Shown here: one piece after another, positions 39,031 through 50,478 of the stretch
How the letters are laid out: each line of letters starts with the position of its first letter
Numbering within the stretch: the first letter of the stretch is position 1
Assembly (NCBI GenBank): GCA_905221605.1
Contig: CAJNDS010002834.1
Coordinates: forward strand, 157,501-221,500
Reading direction: 5' to 3'
From: Symbiodinium natans
Lineage: Eukaryota; Sar; Dinophyceae; Suessiales; Symbiodiniaceae
Length of the DNA: 64,000 bases
Translations under genes and position numbers: made by a program
Notes under the pieces: generated by a model
What the model was told of the DNA's origin: nothing
What the model saw: the letters and a program-made list of their open reading frames with translations, nothing else
The model's database searches: none

Positions 39031-39233
39031 GGGGTTTAGGGTTTAGGGTTTGGGGTTTGGGTTTTGGGGGTTTACGGTTTAGGGTGTTGTTTAGGCTTTT
39101 AGGTTGGGGGGTTTAGGGTTTGGGGTTTGGGATTTGGGTTTCCGGGCTTCTAAGTCATGATCCCTTTTATTGGACACCCTCGCTTGCAAGGCCTCGCTAA
39201 ACCCTAAACCCTAAACCCTAAACTACCCTGAGA

Positions 39234-39324
39234 CTGAAGGTTCCCGTCAGCTGGTTCCTCTTCGCCCGCACCTCCAAGCCCATGGTGCGACTGCAGCCGC
39301 TGGGCCGGGGGGCCTGGTCGCAGG
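39234..39324 (+). CDS. Candidate exon LKVPVSWFLFARTSKPMVRL
   Basis: Continues QPLGRGAWSQ and meets a TTTAGGG array at CGCAGG|GTTTAG, so the array would supply the donor. The frame is open for 30 codons. Confidence 0.4.
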
Positions 39325-39423
39325 GTTTAGGGTTTAGGGTTTAGGGTTTAGGGTTTAGGGTTTAGGGTTTAGGGTTTAGGGTTTAGGGTTTAGGGTTTAG
39401 GGTTTAGGGTTTAGGGTTTAGGG
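39324..39423 (+). repeat. TTTAGGG array
   Basis: About 14 units starting where the candidate exon ends. Confidence 0.9.
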
Positions 39424-40187
39424 CCCTAAGCCCTAAACCGAAGCCCGCAACCCTCTCTCAGAAGGTAGTGTTCAGAGTTGTTTAATGAAGAACCCAAAGC
39501 AAGGGGGGGGGGGGGGGTAAGGGCGTTTAGGGTTTAGCCGTGTAGGGGTGTAGGAGTTTAGATTAGCGGTTTAGCTGAGGGTTCAGGGGCGTAGGGCTTT
39601 TATCTAAGGTTCCGTGCCCAGCTTACATTCAAGTTGAAGGCTTACTTGGGCTCATGAAGGCCTTATAGGGGGGGGAATATGGGCCCTTGCACCACCCTAA
39701 GCCCTAAACCCCAAACCCTAAGCTCTAAACCCGAAACCCCAAACCCCAAACCCCAAACCCTAAACCCTAAACCCTAAACCTAGCCCTAAGCCCAAAAGAG
39801 TTCAACATAGGCTCTGCGGTTGAGTGAAGGTTCCTTGAGCCTTGGGGCTGGGGGAGCGTGGGTGGTGAATGGGCGGGGAGCCACCGATGGTGTTGTTCTG
39901 TTTTGGTTTTGGGGTTTAGGCCTTAGGACCCTAAACCCTAAACCCTAAACCCTTTGGGGTTTGGGGTTTGGAGTCTAGGGCTTCGGCTTTGAGGTTTCGG
40001 GGTGGGGGGGCGGGAGTGGTTGCGGGGCAGCAGGCCTTCAAGGGCTTCCGCTTTCGAAGAACCACATCTCTACACTTAAGTTCTCTGCCATCTACCGAAA
40101 CCCTACACCCTAAACCCGAAACTCTACACCCTAAACCCTAAACCCTAAACCCTAGGCCCTAAACCCTAAGCCCTAAGCCGTAAACAG

Positions 40188-40271
40188 CAACCGACCTGAA
40201 AGGCGTTGGCTTCGCCGAGGGGCGGTTCTTCCCACAGCTGTCCTCTCTCCTGGAAGAAGCGGGGCTCCCAG
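40188..40271 (+). CDS. Candidate 84-bp micro-exon
   Basis: AACAG|CAACC...CTCCCAG|GTTGAGG reads ATDLKGVGFAEGRFFPQLSS, LLEEAGLP. It sits between CCCTAAA repeats and a TTTAGGG array at 40293. Confidence 0.45.
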
Positions 40272-40470
40272 GTTGAGGTGGTGTAGGCGTAGGGTTTAGG
40301 GTTTAGGGTTTAGGGTTTAGGGTTTAGAGTTTAGGGTTTAGGGTTTATGTTAAGAAGTGGGGCACGCCCAGGTCGTTGAAAGACTTTCGGGTTTACGGGT
40401 GTAGCTTCTTTTGTACATGTTTATAAACATTTATATATTGTTGTTATCAGTATGTTTGTTTTGTTGTTTC

Positions 40471-40506
40471 TTTTTTTTTTTTTTTTGGGGGGGGGGGGGG
40501 GGGGGG
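40471..40506 (+). repeat. T(16)G(20) tract
   Basis: Same T-to-G junction as at 3923, 6135, 27005 and 42756. Preceded by AT-rich unique DNA. Confidence 0.9.
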
Positions 40507-41349
40507 CGGTTAGGGTTATAGACTTTAGGTTTTATGGTTGAGGGATTTACAGACTTTAGGGTTTAGGGTTTTAGGGCTCTAGGGTTGTTTATAGACTTTA
40601 GGGTTTAGGCTTAGGGTTTATAGGCTTTCGGGTTTAGGGCTTTAGGGTTTGTGTTTATATGCTTTAGTAATTTCGGGTTAAGCTTTTCTATTGTGGGGCG
40701 GAGGGGGGGGGGAGGGGGGTTCCGAATTCTATTCCTGAGGTCTGGGGCGTTCACCTGAGCAACTTTCGGCGTCATGCATTCGGCATGTCGTCGTGTCCAG
40801 CTTGTGTTGTTTGATTGGCTTGTTTCGTTTGTGTTTTGCGCCGCCCTCAGAAGCAGTGGTTAGGCCGGGGAGAGCCTTCTTCAACTTTGCTAGTGCCGAG
40901 TTCTGCACACCTCAGAATCCAGAACAGGAGAGTAGGGAGTTTTGGGATGCCTTAAACCCTACACCCCAAGCCCTCAACCCCCTAAAGCCTAAACCCTATC
41001 TAGGGTTCTGTGTTAAGGGTTTAGAGTTCGGGGGGTTCGGGCGCTGGGTCCTTCAGCTTCAGGTTTTCAAGTTGAAGGCTTTCGGTGGACAGGTTCAGGG
41101 CTATAGGGTTTAGGGCTTAGGGTTGAGGGCTAGGGTTTAGGGTTTAGGGTTTAGGGATTAGCGATTAGGGTTTAGGATTTGGGGTCTAGGGTCTAGGGTT
41201 TAGGATCTAGGGTTTAGGGTTTAGGGTTCAGGGGTTAGGCAGCTGCAGAGCCTGGAGCATGAGCATAGGCAGTCTCGAGTCAAAAGTTCCAAGCCCAGTT
41301 CACCTTCAACACCCCCTATGCCATGACGAAACTAAGCCCTACGCCTTAT

Positions 41350-41474
41350 AAGGGACTTTAGGGGTTCTTCAGAGTTTAGGGTTTAGGGTTCTTTATGGGT
41401 TATTTAGGGGGCTACTCAGGTATGTAGGGACTAAATAAGGTACATATAGGGTTATATAGGGGAGTTCATGACCC
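41350..41474 (-). mobile_element. Family-7 element, reverse, with two TTTAGGG units inside
   Basis: AAGGGACTTTAGGGG...TTCTTTATGGGTTATTTAGGGG...GGTACATATAGGGTTATATAGGGG. TTTAGGGTTTAGGG occurs at about 41375-41390 inside. Confidence 0.6.
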
Positions 41475-41482
41475 AGAGAGCC

Positions 41483-41555
41483 GGGATCGTTCCCCCTTAT
41501 ACGAGCAGTCCGAAGTAGGGATTATAATATAAGGGGTGCTATAAATCCTTTTTTA
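41483..41555 (+). mobile_element. Family-6 element, right part missing
   Basis: GGGATCGTTCCCCCTTATACG, GTAGGGATTATAATATAAGGGG. It directly follows the family-7 element ending at 41474. Confidence 0.55.
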
Positions 41556-41872
41556 AGCGGGTTGGCGGTTCAGGGCACGCGTTCGGATCCAGGTCGCTGT
41601 GGCGGAAGAAGAGGCTGTGGAGTGTTTGGGGATGGCGGGTTCCAGCGTCCCGGGTTTCGGGTGCAGGATGCATGTCTCACTCCTAAACCCTAAACCCCAA
41701 CCCTAAACATCCCTAAACCCAAACCCTACACTTAAAATATGGGAGGACTATGACGACGAGGACTTGGCAGCTACAGGCCGGACCGTCAGTTAGGGTTTAG
41801 GGTTTGGGGTTTAGGATTTAGGGTCTAGGGTTTAGGGTTTAGGGTTTAGGGTTCCTTCATTTCAAGGACCCC

Positions 41873-41973
41873 CTGGTTCTCAGTAGGGAAGGAGGGAATT
41901 AGGCCCTACCTATACGTGCCATTTAAGGGATTGTAGAGGGTACCTCATTCCCTCATTCCCTACTAAGAACCAG
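41873..41973 (+). mobile_element. Family-10 TIR element, no telomeric array
   Basis: CTGGTTCTCAGTAGGGAAGG...CATTCCCTACTAAGAACCAG with AGGCCCTACC..GAGGGTACC centre. Weak relatives at about 12095-12125, 30965-31027 and 61485-61546. Confidence 0.75.
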
Positions 41974-42437
41974 CCAGAGGAAGGCACGGCGGGGGCCTTT
42001 ATAAGTACTACTTGTATAGGGTTTAGGGTTTATAGGGTTAAGGGTTTTAGAGTTTAGGGTTTAGGGTTTGGGGAGTACTTGTATATGTTGGCTTAAACTT
42101 CTATACTTTGCAAAACGGGGTGCCTACCTGCAGAAACCCGATGCTCTTGAAATCCTTTCTGAATGCATTCTGTGGTCCCCGACAATTCCTATAAACCCTA
42201 AACCCTACTAAGTAAAATTTCTTTCATGCGCACCCTGAGATTCCCTCTCCTTCCCGCCCCCCGAAATAGCCATAGAGGACAGTCTTTGTGATGGGACGAC
42301 GAAACCCGCAAAATAGGCCAAACCCTTTCTGAACTCCGTTGTCGCAACAGGTGCGGCAAACTTGGGCCGGTGGAGGAGCGTTGAAGTTTTTGATCGGCTT
42401 TGGGATGAAGGGTTCAGGGTTCCAGTTTTTAACTCTA

Positions 42438-42497
42438 AGCCCTAAACCCTAAACCCTAAACCCTAAACCCTAAACCCTAAACCCTAAACCCTAAACC
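42438..42497 (-). repeat. CCCTAAA array
   Basis: About eight units. Confidence 0.85.
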
Positions 42498-42755
42498 CGG
42501 TTTTAAAGGCCGAAGGTTTTGGGCTTCAGGATTGTAGGGTTGGAGTCGGGGCTTCGTTTGCTGGGCTCTCACCTCCCTTCCAAACTAGTCAGGCAAGCTC
42601 CGGAGTCCTAAAGCGCTCAGGGCCGCTAAACTAGGGCTATTTAGGGTGTAGGGTTTAGGGTTTAGGGTTTAGGGCTTAGGGTATCTTAGTAGCTGATGAG
42701 TACACTTTATGCTTTTTGGGGTACTCTAATCTCCTATAGAACTGAAAGTGTACAC

Positions 42756-42784
42756 TTTTTTTTTTTTTGGGGGGGGGGGGGGGG
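42756..42784 (+). repeat. T(13)G(16) tract
   Basis: A T run passes into a G run and then GGTTATGAGC. Confidence 0.9.
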
Positions 42785-43500
42785 TTATGAGCTTAGCAAC
42801 TAAGTCTTGCTTGACTGTAGGGCTTAGGGTTTAGGGCTTGGGGCTTAGGGTTTGGGCGAACATGGTCCCTTGGGTGCTCCCAAAAACAGAGAACTTGATT
42901 TCGAGAGGAAGTGCCCATGTGTTTTTGTACGTGCAACTTGGTAGGGTCTGGGATTGCAGGAAGGTCAGGGTTTTGGGCTTAGGGTTAGTTGCCCTCAGCC
43001 CGGGATGCCGCTGGCCTGTTGAGTTTGCATGGGCAGCTCATCCCCCAAGCAGTGTGTCCACGCTATGGGGTGTAGGGTTTAGGGTTAAAGGTTTATAGGG
43101 TTTAGGGTTTATGGTTTAGGGTTTAGCGTTTAAGGTTTAGGGTTTAAGGTTTAGGGTTTAGGGTTTAGGGTTTAGGGCAAGGGTAAAGGGTTTAGGGTTT
43201 AGGGTTTCGGGTTCCAGCATATAGGACAACAGAGGTCTAGATCGGCTGGGGCGCACGCGGAACGTGCGTGGAGCGGGGCACCTGCTGAGGACCATCCTTG
43301 GGGCCGAAATCAATCCTAAAGTTGGGGCCATCTACCCTATACTACTATAATTCCTACTCAGGTTCATGAACCCTAAAATTTTTGATAGGGTATATGAACT
43401 CTAAACCCTTTTAGGGTTCATTTCGTCCCCACGGATGGGTGTTTTCTCTCGAGGCTTGCTGTCGCGCGCTCGCGCCAGGGCGCGGGCCTTGAAACCTAGG

Positions 43501-43600
43501 ACCCAGAGTAGGCGCTTATTCCCTTTGTTTAGGATTTAGGCTCGCTCATAAGCCCCTTTAACCCAAAAGGGCACCCTTGTTATTTCTAGGTTACTCTTGG
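43501..43600 (+). mobile_element. Family-3 TIR element
   Basis: ACCCAGAGTAGGCGCTTATTCCC...AAAAGGGCACCC...TTTCTAGGTTACTCTTGG; 100 bp, inverted ends CCAGAGTA / TTACTCTTGG. Confidence 0.75.
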
Positions 43601-43728
43601 ATCTCGAAACTGCCATCGCTTTTCGGACGCCTGGGCTCGCGAAATGCGACACTGTCGTCGCTTTTGGACTTCCGGACTCACATGTTCTCGCACTGTTTGG
43701 TGGCTAGGGTTATAAGAACATAAGAATT

Positions 43729-43839
43729 CCCAGAGGGTCCATTTGCAGCACTATTATGGAAATTGGTACCCACAAACCCTATCTAGTATGGTTTTTGGGT
43801 ACATAATTCCATAATGGTGCTACAAATAGACTCTCTGGG
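43729..43839 (+). mobile_element. Family-5 TIR element, uninterrupted
   Basis: CCCAGAGGGTCCATTTGCAG...CTACAAATAGACTCTCTGGG, 111 bp. Serves as the empty-site comparison for the copy at 21404. Confidence 0.85.
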
Positions 43840-43850
43840 GTTGGTTATGA

Positions 43851-43965
43851 CTTGGTATGTTCCTCCTTAGACTAGCAGCCCTTGGTAGGGATTGCAATGG
43901 GGGGGGGGGGGGGGGGGTACTATAATTCTATGTTAAGGACTGTGCGTACACGGGGGAACATCCCA
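43851..43965 (+). mobile_element. Family-6 element with a poly-G run in its centre
   Basis: CTTGGTATGTTCCTCCTTAG...GGGATTGCAAT, a G run at about 43899-43917, TACTATAATTC...CGGGGGAACATCCCAA. It starts 12 bp after the family-5 element. Confidence 0.75.
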
Positions 43966-44272
43966 AAAAACATAGCAATTGGTAGCTCTTAAGGCTGTGC
44001 TTTTTTGCGCTCTTGCTTCGTCGTGTTGCATGCAGGAGTCCGGAGGACCAGAAGATGGGTCCAGTCAGACATGATTGCTACAGTTTAGGTTGTAGGGTGT
44101 AGGCTTTAGGGTTATGGGGTCTATTGTTTAGGGTTTAGGGTTTAGGTTTAGGGGTCTGGGTTTAGGGTTTGAGGAAGGGGGGGTGGTTTAGTGTGTGATT
44201 TTGGATTTACGGTTGCGGGCGCACGGCAATTCCACATTCCAAGCCCGGGAGCCAATATCTGCTTGCCCCTAA

Positions 44273-44322
44273 ACCCTAAACCCTAAACCCTAAACCCTAA
44301 ACCCTAAACCCTAAACCCTAAA
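44273..44322 (-). repeat. CCCTAAA array
   Basis: About seven units. Confidence 0.85.
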
Positions 44323-44751
44323 CCTGCGAGGAACCGCTACTCCGTTTGCAGGTGAAGGCACTTAGTGGTGCTCCGACGAACAAGAGCGATGTAGGGTTTA
44401 GGGCGTAGGGTTTAGGGTTTAGGGTTAACAGTAGGGTTTAGGTCCAATGTCATGACCGAGTTGAAGAAGAAGACCAGCGTCATTGACCCCATGGCCTGCG
44501 TAGAGCAGGCAGGCGAGGCTATCTATTCCTCCTTCGCCCCTTACCGAGCATGACCCGATGAATGCATTTGAAACGACCATCCGCGCCATGACCGAGCAAG
44601 ATTTGGTTTCCGCCTTGGCAATGACCCCAAGACCGGCGGAACCACGGAATAAAATTCTCAGAGTTTTTTAGCAGGTTTTGTTCCAAGGCATCGCCCAAGT
44701 CCGCGAATGAAGCGACCATACTATTCCTTGTGCTGGTACACTTGGTCTAAT

Positions 44752-44876
44752 GGCACATGGTCCCTTAGTATGGCCCCTTACAGGGGGGACACTCCTTTTT
44801 TATACCCTCTAAAACCCAAGGGCACATGCTTCTGAACCCTTTAAGGGAGGTAAGGCACCATATTAAGGGCCCATGC
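44752..44876 (+). mobile_element. Family-13 TIR element
   Basis: GGCACATGGTCCCTTAGTATGG...CACCATATTAAGGGCCCATGC. A related sequence at 5076-5151 (AAGGGCCCATGC ... GGGACCATACTAAGGGCCCATGG) shares the right arm. Confidence 0.6.
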
Positions 44877-45327
44877 AACTTCCCTTAGATTAGGGGGAAG
44901 AGCTGACATACTCCTGCCTGCCCAATGTCGGATTCCTGGGCTCATGTCCAACGCCAACCCTTTCCTATAAGGACCCCAGTGGGTTTGGGGTTGAGGGCTT
45001 TTGGTGCTTATTAAGGGTTTAGGTTGTAGGGTTTAGGGCTAAGGTTGAAGACTGCTTGGATGGAGGCTCCCTTCAAGGGTACTGATCGCTCCGCTTGTAC
45101 CTCAAGCCCTAGGCCCTTATGCCACACAACCCGACTCTACGAAACAAACCCTACTGAAACTCGAAGACCTACACCTGTCCCTGCTGCCACGCTGCCGGCA
45201 ACCTCAACCAGTCTCCATGGTTTCGGGCCCGGATCCATGAAATCCTAAACCCTAAACCCTTCTCCCTCCATATGAAGCAGGGTCTATATTGCTGTCATGG
45301 GCGTATATATGGTTCAGCGTCGAGCGT

Positions 45328-45835
45328 CCTGGGCCCCCCCCCCCCCCCCCCCCCCATGGTATCCCCCCCCCCCCCCCATGGTATACTCTACGGTCCCTAA
45401 ACCCTCAACCCTAAACCCTAAACCCTAAACCCCTAAACCCTAAACCCTAAACCCTAAAACCTAAACCCTAACCCTAAACCCTAAACCTTAAGTCTTAAAC
45501 CTTAAACCCTAAACCCTAAAACCCTGAACCCTAAACCCTAACCCTAAAACCAACCCCCAACCACACCACAGGGGGGGGGGGATCATCTTAGTACCCCATC
45601 CGCGGGGAAAACCCTAAACCCTAAACCCTAAACCCTAAACCCTAAAACCCTAAACCGTAAACCCTAAACCCTAAACCCTAAAACCCTAAAACCCTAAAAC
45701 CCTAAACCCTAAACCCTAAACCCTAAACCCTAAAACCCTAAAACCAACCCCCAACCACACCACAGGGGGGGGGGGGTACCATTGGGGGGGGGGGGGGGGT
45801 AGGGGGGAGGGGGGGGGGGGCCCGCCGGGGCTGAA
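45328..45835. repeat. Low-complexity block: poly-C, poly-G and CCCTAAA
   Basis: Two CATGGTAT motifs follow C runs (45335-45380), then CCCTAAA/CCCTAAAA arrays. An ACCAACCCCCAACCACACCA, CAG(n) segment occurs twice (about 45549-45580 and 45740-45776), each ending in a G run. Confidence 0.85.
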
Positions 45836-45910
45836 TCATATATTGGGTTCCTTTTGGGGATACAAGGAATACACAACCCTAAGGTTAACCTGCAGCTTTG
45901 CCAGCAGACT

Positions 45911-46101
45911 GGACCCTAAACCCTAGCCCCAAAACCCTAAACCCTAAACCCTAAACCCTAAACCCTAAACCCTAAACCCTAAACCCTAAACCCTAAACTC
46001 TAAACCCTAAACCCTAAACCCTAAACCCTAAACCCTAAACCCTAAACCCTAACCCTAAACCCTAAACCCTAAACCCTAAACCCTAAACCCTAAACCCTAA
46101 A
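45911..46101 (-). repeat. CCCTAAA array, longest canonical block
   Basis: About 26 units with rare CTCTAAA/CCCTAA variants. Confidence 0.9.
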
Positions 46102-46605
46102 CCAACCACACACTAGCAACAACTGAAGCGCGTAAACCCTAACCCCTCATCCCCGAATCCCCTAAACCCTAAACCCTAAACCCTAAACCCTAAACCCTAA
46201 ACCCCTTGCATTTTGAGTCAAAAGCCTTCCTTTTTGAGCCATCCCTCAGCCCAAACCCTAAGCACCAACAACTCAACCCTACACCCCAAAAAAAAACGAA
46301 ATTTCGAACCCTAAACCAAGAATCCTAAACCCTACACCCTAAATCCTAAACCCCAACCTAGAATCCGTGTTGGCCAGGTGACAGAACGAAGTTCAGCCTC
46401 TTCCTGCGCACCTACATGAAGCTTGGGTTAATTTGGAAAAGGTTGTTCTTCATTCACCCTTTACCCTACGTCCTAAACCCTACGCCTTGAACCCTACACC
46501 CTAACACCTATACGCCCTGAACCCTAAACCTCAATCCTCAACCCTAAGCCCCAAACACTATCCCCTCAACCCTGAACCCTAAACCTAAACCCTAATCCCC
46601 TCCAG

Positions 46606-46671
46606 GAAGCTTGCGGGCTACATCGATGCCGAGGCATGTGGGGCCATGGGTTTTTTGCCGCGCCTGAAAAG
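46606..46671 (+). CDS. Candidate 66-bp micro-exon
   Basis: CCAG|GAAGCTTGCGG...CTGAAAAG|GTTGCAG reads (G)KLAGYIDAEACGAMGF, LPRLK(R). It begins in one phase and ends in the complementary phase, so its length is a multiple of three. Flanked left by CCCTAAA repeats and right by degenerate TTTAGGG. Confidence 0.45.
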
Positions 46672-46831
46672 GTTGCAGTTTAGGGTTCAGGGGTTCAGGG
46701 GTTTAGGGGTTTAGGGTTTAGGGGTTTGGGTTTAGGGGTTTAGGGTAGAGTTTAGGGTTCAGGCCAAGCCTCACATTTTTGGGGTTGAGGGGTTAGGGTT
46801 AGGCCTTTAAAAGGTTGGGGTTATTAAGGGG

Positions 46832-46933
46832 TAAGAGGACCTAGAAGGGACCCTTAATCTTGTTCCGCTTTACATAACCCTCTTTAAATCACCCCTAAGG
46901 TCCCTTGGAAGGGTCCCTTCTTTCGTCCCTTGA
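46832..46933 (+). mobile_element. Family-7 element, short
   Basis: AGAAGGGACCCTTAATCTTG...ACCCCTAAGGTCCCTTGGAAGGGTCCC...CGTCCCTTGAG. Confidence 0.6.
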
Positions 46934-46939
46934 GTTAGG

Positions 46940-47190
46940 GTTTAGGGTTTCATTTCACCAATCATTTCCTTAAAAGACGTGAAGACAAGAACTGTGGTGC
47001 GTCAACCAATCTCCCGTATTATTATAATAAAAGGTGAAGAGAAAAATAATATAAGGCTTGTAATGCACGCAGTAAAGCACGAAGCCGAAGTATTATTATG
47101 AACGAAACAAAAGAAGCGTATGAAAAGCCCCTATTTTTCCTATGTTTTGGGGCTTTTCTCTTCGTTTCTCTTCTTATTACGCGCACCTAA
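46940..47190. other. AT-rich island with a strong hairpin, no telomeric repeats
   Basis: Base composition is unlike its neighbours (TATTATTATAATAAAAGG, GAAAAATAATATAAGG). GAAAAGCCCC (47122-47131) pairs with GGGGCTTTTC (47149-47158), a perfect 10-bp stem with a 17-nt loop. The arms extend imperfectly (GAAG...CTTC). It could be a MITE or transferred organellar/bacterial DNA. No ORF. Confidence 0.4.
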
Positions 47191-47422
47191 GGATTTAGGC
47201 TGTAGGGCTGAGTAGGGTTTCGAGGTAGGAAACTGAAGCATTTAGCAGCTGATCTTGCCCCCTGTGATTATGGCATGTGGCCGCTGCCTTCAAACCCGGC
47301 AGTTCTTGACGCCGACGACCTGTTTAGGATTTACGGTTTAAGGTTCAGGGTTTAGGGTATACCCTAAGCTCTAAACCCCTGAGCCCTCTACACCCTAAAC
47401 CTTTTGCCTTGGTCCAACTGAG

Positions 47423-47510
47423 AGGACATGCCGCTGTCACTGGACGACGAAGATGTACAACAAGCGCCGCGGACGCAACACGCTGCCTCCCACGTAAACA
47501 AGTACCCGAA
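47423..47510 (+). CDS. Candidate exon MPLSLDDEDVQQAPRTQHAA
   Basis: ATG-started acidic frame continuing SHVNKYPKH before repeat-derived sequence. Context is CCCTAAA-like on the left, GGGTTGAGGGTTCAGG on the right. Confidence 0.3.
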
Positions 47511-48430
47511 ACACCCTAGGGTTGAGGGTTCAGGGTCAACACCCTTTAAATCCGAACCCCCAATCCCTGCTGCAATGCTAAGTTCTAAACCCTCAATCCT
47601 AAATCCTGTACACCCTAAGCCTTCCTCTTGAGAGTCTCCAAAAAAATCTCTGACAAAAGCGTCGAGCCGCGTGGCTTCTCTATGTTTGGGTAATCCGCAA
47701 AACCCTCCGCCCTAGTTCAGGGTGTATAGGTTTTGGGGCTGTTTTGGGGTTTTAAGGTTTAGGGTTTTAGGGTTTATGGGCTTAGGCTTGAGAGCTTTAG
47801 GGTTTTGCGTTTAGGGTTTTAGGGTTGAGGGTTTAGGCCTGAGGGCTCAGCGGCCAAGATTGCCACTTACCTGGGCTTAGGTGCAGCGTTTCAAGATGCA
47901 CCTGGGCAACATGTTCGCCATCCGCAACATGTGCGGGGCCCCAGGGGGTCTTCGCCTCTGCGGGGCTTTTTGGGGGGTTTAGGGTTTTAGGGTTTAGGGT
48001 TTTGGGGGTTGTAGGGTTTTAGGGTTTTAGGGGTTTAGGGTTTTAGGGTTTTAGGTTTTAGGTTTTAGGGTTCTGGCTTTTAAGGCTTTCGGGTCTACCG
48101 GTTCAGGATTTGGGGTTCAGGGTTTAGTAGAGTTTAGAAGGGGTTCGCAGGGCTCCGGAACATCGAGTAGGGTTGGGTAGGGCTTTGCAGGGTTGAGGGC
48201 TTGAGGGCGGCTTCGGGTTCGGGTTAGGGGGTTTAGGGGTCGAGGGGTGTCCTGGTTCAACCCCAATGAAAGCCCCAATTCAAGCCCCAATTCAAGAACC
48301 CCAAACCCTAATCCCTAATCCCTAAACCCTAAGCCCTAAGCCCTAAACCCTAAACCCTAAGCCCTAAACCCTAAACCCTATGCAAGCCCTGAGGCCTCTG
48401 GTCCTAGCACCCCGAAGCCCGCCTCCCTGT

Positions 48431-48545
48431 GGGTTGGGGTTTAGGGTTTAGGGTTTAGGGTTTAGGGTTTAGGGTTTAGGGTTTAGGGTTGCAGGGTTGC
48501 AGGGTTGTAGGGTTGTAAAGTTGTACGGTTGTAGGATTCCAAGGT
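48431..48545 (+). repeat. TTTAGGG then GTTGYAGG array
   Basis: About eight TTTAGGG followed by about eight GGGTTG(C/T)A-type units. Confidence 0.8.
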
Positions 48546-48726
48546 TGTAGGGTTGAGAGTTAGGGCTTTCTTGGGGGTTTAGACTTTTGGGCTTTAGGGC
48601 TTCCAGGGCTGTCGATGTCAACCGAAACCCTCAACCCCTGCATCCCAAGCCCCAGAACCCTGCTGAGGCTTCCATTTCCGGTCGCGCCTGGCCTGGAGAA
48701 TGGGATCTACCAGACCATCCTCCCCC

Positions 48727-48850
48727 GCCCCTGAACCCCTGAACCCCTGAACCACTGAACCCCTGAACCCCTGAACCCCTGAACCCCTGAACCCCTGAAC
48801 CCCTGAACCCCTGAACCCCTGAACCCCTGAACCCCTGAACCCCTGAACCC
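48727..48850 (-). repeat. CCCCTGAA octamer array
   Basis: About 15 units of CCCCTGAA. It produces a false low-complexity frame (GFRGSGVQ repeats) on the minus strand. Confidence 0.9.
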
Positions 48851-49679
48851 CAAAGCCTAAACCCCAAGCCCTAAACCCTAAACCCCAAACCCCAAACCCT
48901 AAACCCCAAGCCCTAAACCCTAAACCCTAAACCCCAAAGTTGGCAGGGTTCAGTTTGTCAGGCTCAAGTTTGAAAGCTCTGCGTTAAAGAAAACCCAACA
49001 ACATCAGAGAGTCAGATGTGGAGCTTCAGGGCGTAGGGTTTCAACTTAGGGTTTAGGGTTTAGGGAACAGGGTTTAGGGTTTAGGGTTTAGGGTTTACCG
49101 GTATAATTAGTGGTTGTAGGTTGAGCCTGGCAACGAGGTGATGTCTATGGCCAGCTGCTTCATACTCTCGCCTGGCTGTCTAGGATTCATGGGTTCCCCT
49201 ACGACCCCCTCTATACTGCCCCCCCCCCCCTCCCCGGTTCCCCCGTATATAACCTTAATTAGGCTTAATTATCTGTGCCTTTCTTTGGGTACTTGCTGTG
49301 ATGTCTGGGGATTTAGGGTTTCGGCGGTTGCGCGCCACAAACCCAAATTCCTAAACCCAAACCCCTAACAGCCCAAGAACCCCTAAATCCCAACACCTTA
49401 ACCCCTGAACCCAAAACCCTAAACTCAAAACCCTAAACCCTGCACCCTAATCCCTGAACCCTAAACCCTAAACCCTAAACCCAAAACCTAAACCCTAAAC
49501 CCCAGCCCTGCATCCCAGGTGCTGCAACTCGCTGCACCTGAGGGCAAGCTCAACGACACCCCAGCGCCCAGTGCAAGGCAAATCTTGGTGCTTTTGGAAA
49601 ATTTGAGGGTTTAGGGTTGAGGGTTTAGGGTTTAGGGTTTAGGGTTTGGCGTTTAGTGCCTGGCAGATTTCGGGCTCTT

Positions 49680-50105
49680 GGCAAAGCCCCAAACCCTAAC
49701 CCTGGTCACAAGGCCGTCAAGCACTCAAACCCTAAACCCGAAACCCCAAAGCCAAACCCTGAACCCCAAAGCCAAACCATAGACCCTCAAACTCTCAAAC
49801 CCTGAGCCCGAAACCCCAAACCCTAAACCCCAAAGCCAACCCTAAACCGCAAACCGCAAACCCGAAACCCCAAACCCTGCCCTCAACCCTAAACCCCGAA
49901 CCCCAAACCTCAAACCCTAAGCCCCAGACCCTAAACCCCAAACCCTAAACCCTCAATCCCAAAGCCTAAACCCTCAACCCCAAACCTGAAACCCAAAACA
50001 CTACACCTAGCCCTAAACTCTAAACCCCAAGCCCTAAACCCTAAACCCTAAACCCCAAACCCTAAACCCTAAACCCCAAACCCCAAACCCCAAACCCTAA
50101 ACCCT
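49680..50105 (-). repeat. Degenerate CCCNAAA tract
   Basis: A mixture of CCCTAAA, CCCCAAA, CCCGAAA, CCCTGAA and CCAAAGC over about 420 bp; no protein-like content. Confidence 0.8.
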
Positions 50106-50199
50106 AAAGCCTCCGCAGCAAGAGACAGAGACAGAGAGCCCTTCGCGAGGTCACTCCATGAGGTGCTCTATGGCAGCAGGCGCACCGCACTCTGAACCA

Positions 50200-50336
50200 G
50201 GGGTTTAGGGTTTAGGGTTTAGGGTTAGGGTTTAGGGTTTAGGGTTTAGGGTTTAGGGTTAGGGTTTAGGGTTTAGGGTTTAGGGTTCAGGGTTCAGGGT
50301 TCAGGGTTCAGGGTTCAGGGTTCAGGGTTCAGGGGG
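50200..50336 (+). repeat. TTTAGGG then TTCAGGG array
   Basis: About eleven TTTAGGG/TTAGGG units followed by about eight TTCAGGG. Confidence 0.9.
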
Positions 50337-50398
50337 TTTATATAGGGTTTTGGTTTTACGGTTTACGGTTTAGGGTTCAGGGTTCAGGGTTTAGGGCT

Positions 50399-50478
50399 CA
50401 TGTACCTACAGACTACATACTTGGGCCTGATTAGCTTTCGGGCCCAAGTATACATACTGTATAGGCACGTGGACCCTT
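50399..50478 (+). mobile_element. Degenerate family-4 palindrome
   Basis: CATGTACCTACAGACTACATAC, then TTGGGCC..TTAGCTTTCGGGCCCAAG, then TATAGGCACGTGGACCC: same fold and centre, many substitutions, outer ends eroded into TTTAGGG-like sequence. Confidence 0.65.

Noticed and set aside
47122-47158. Rho-independent terminator
   Set aside because: Hairpin resembles one, but the context is nuclear eukaryotic DNA with no upstream gene; kept only as a hairpin.
48631-48867. Minus-strand ORF with GFRGSGVQ repeats
   Set aside because: Product of the CCCCTGAA octamer array.
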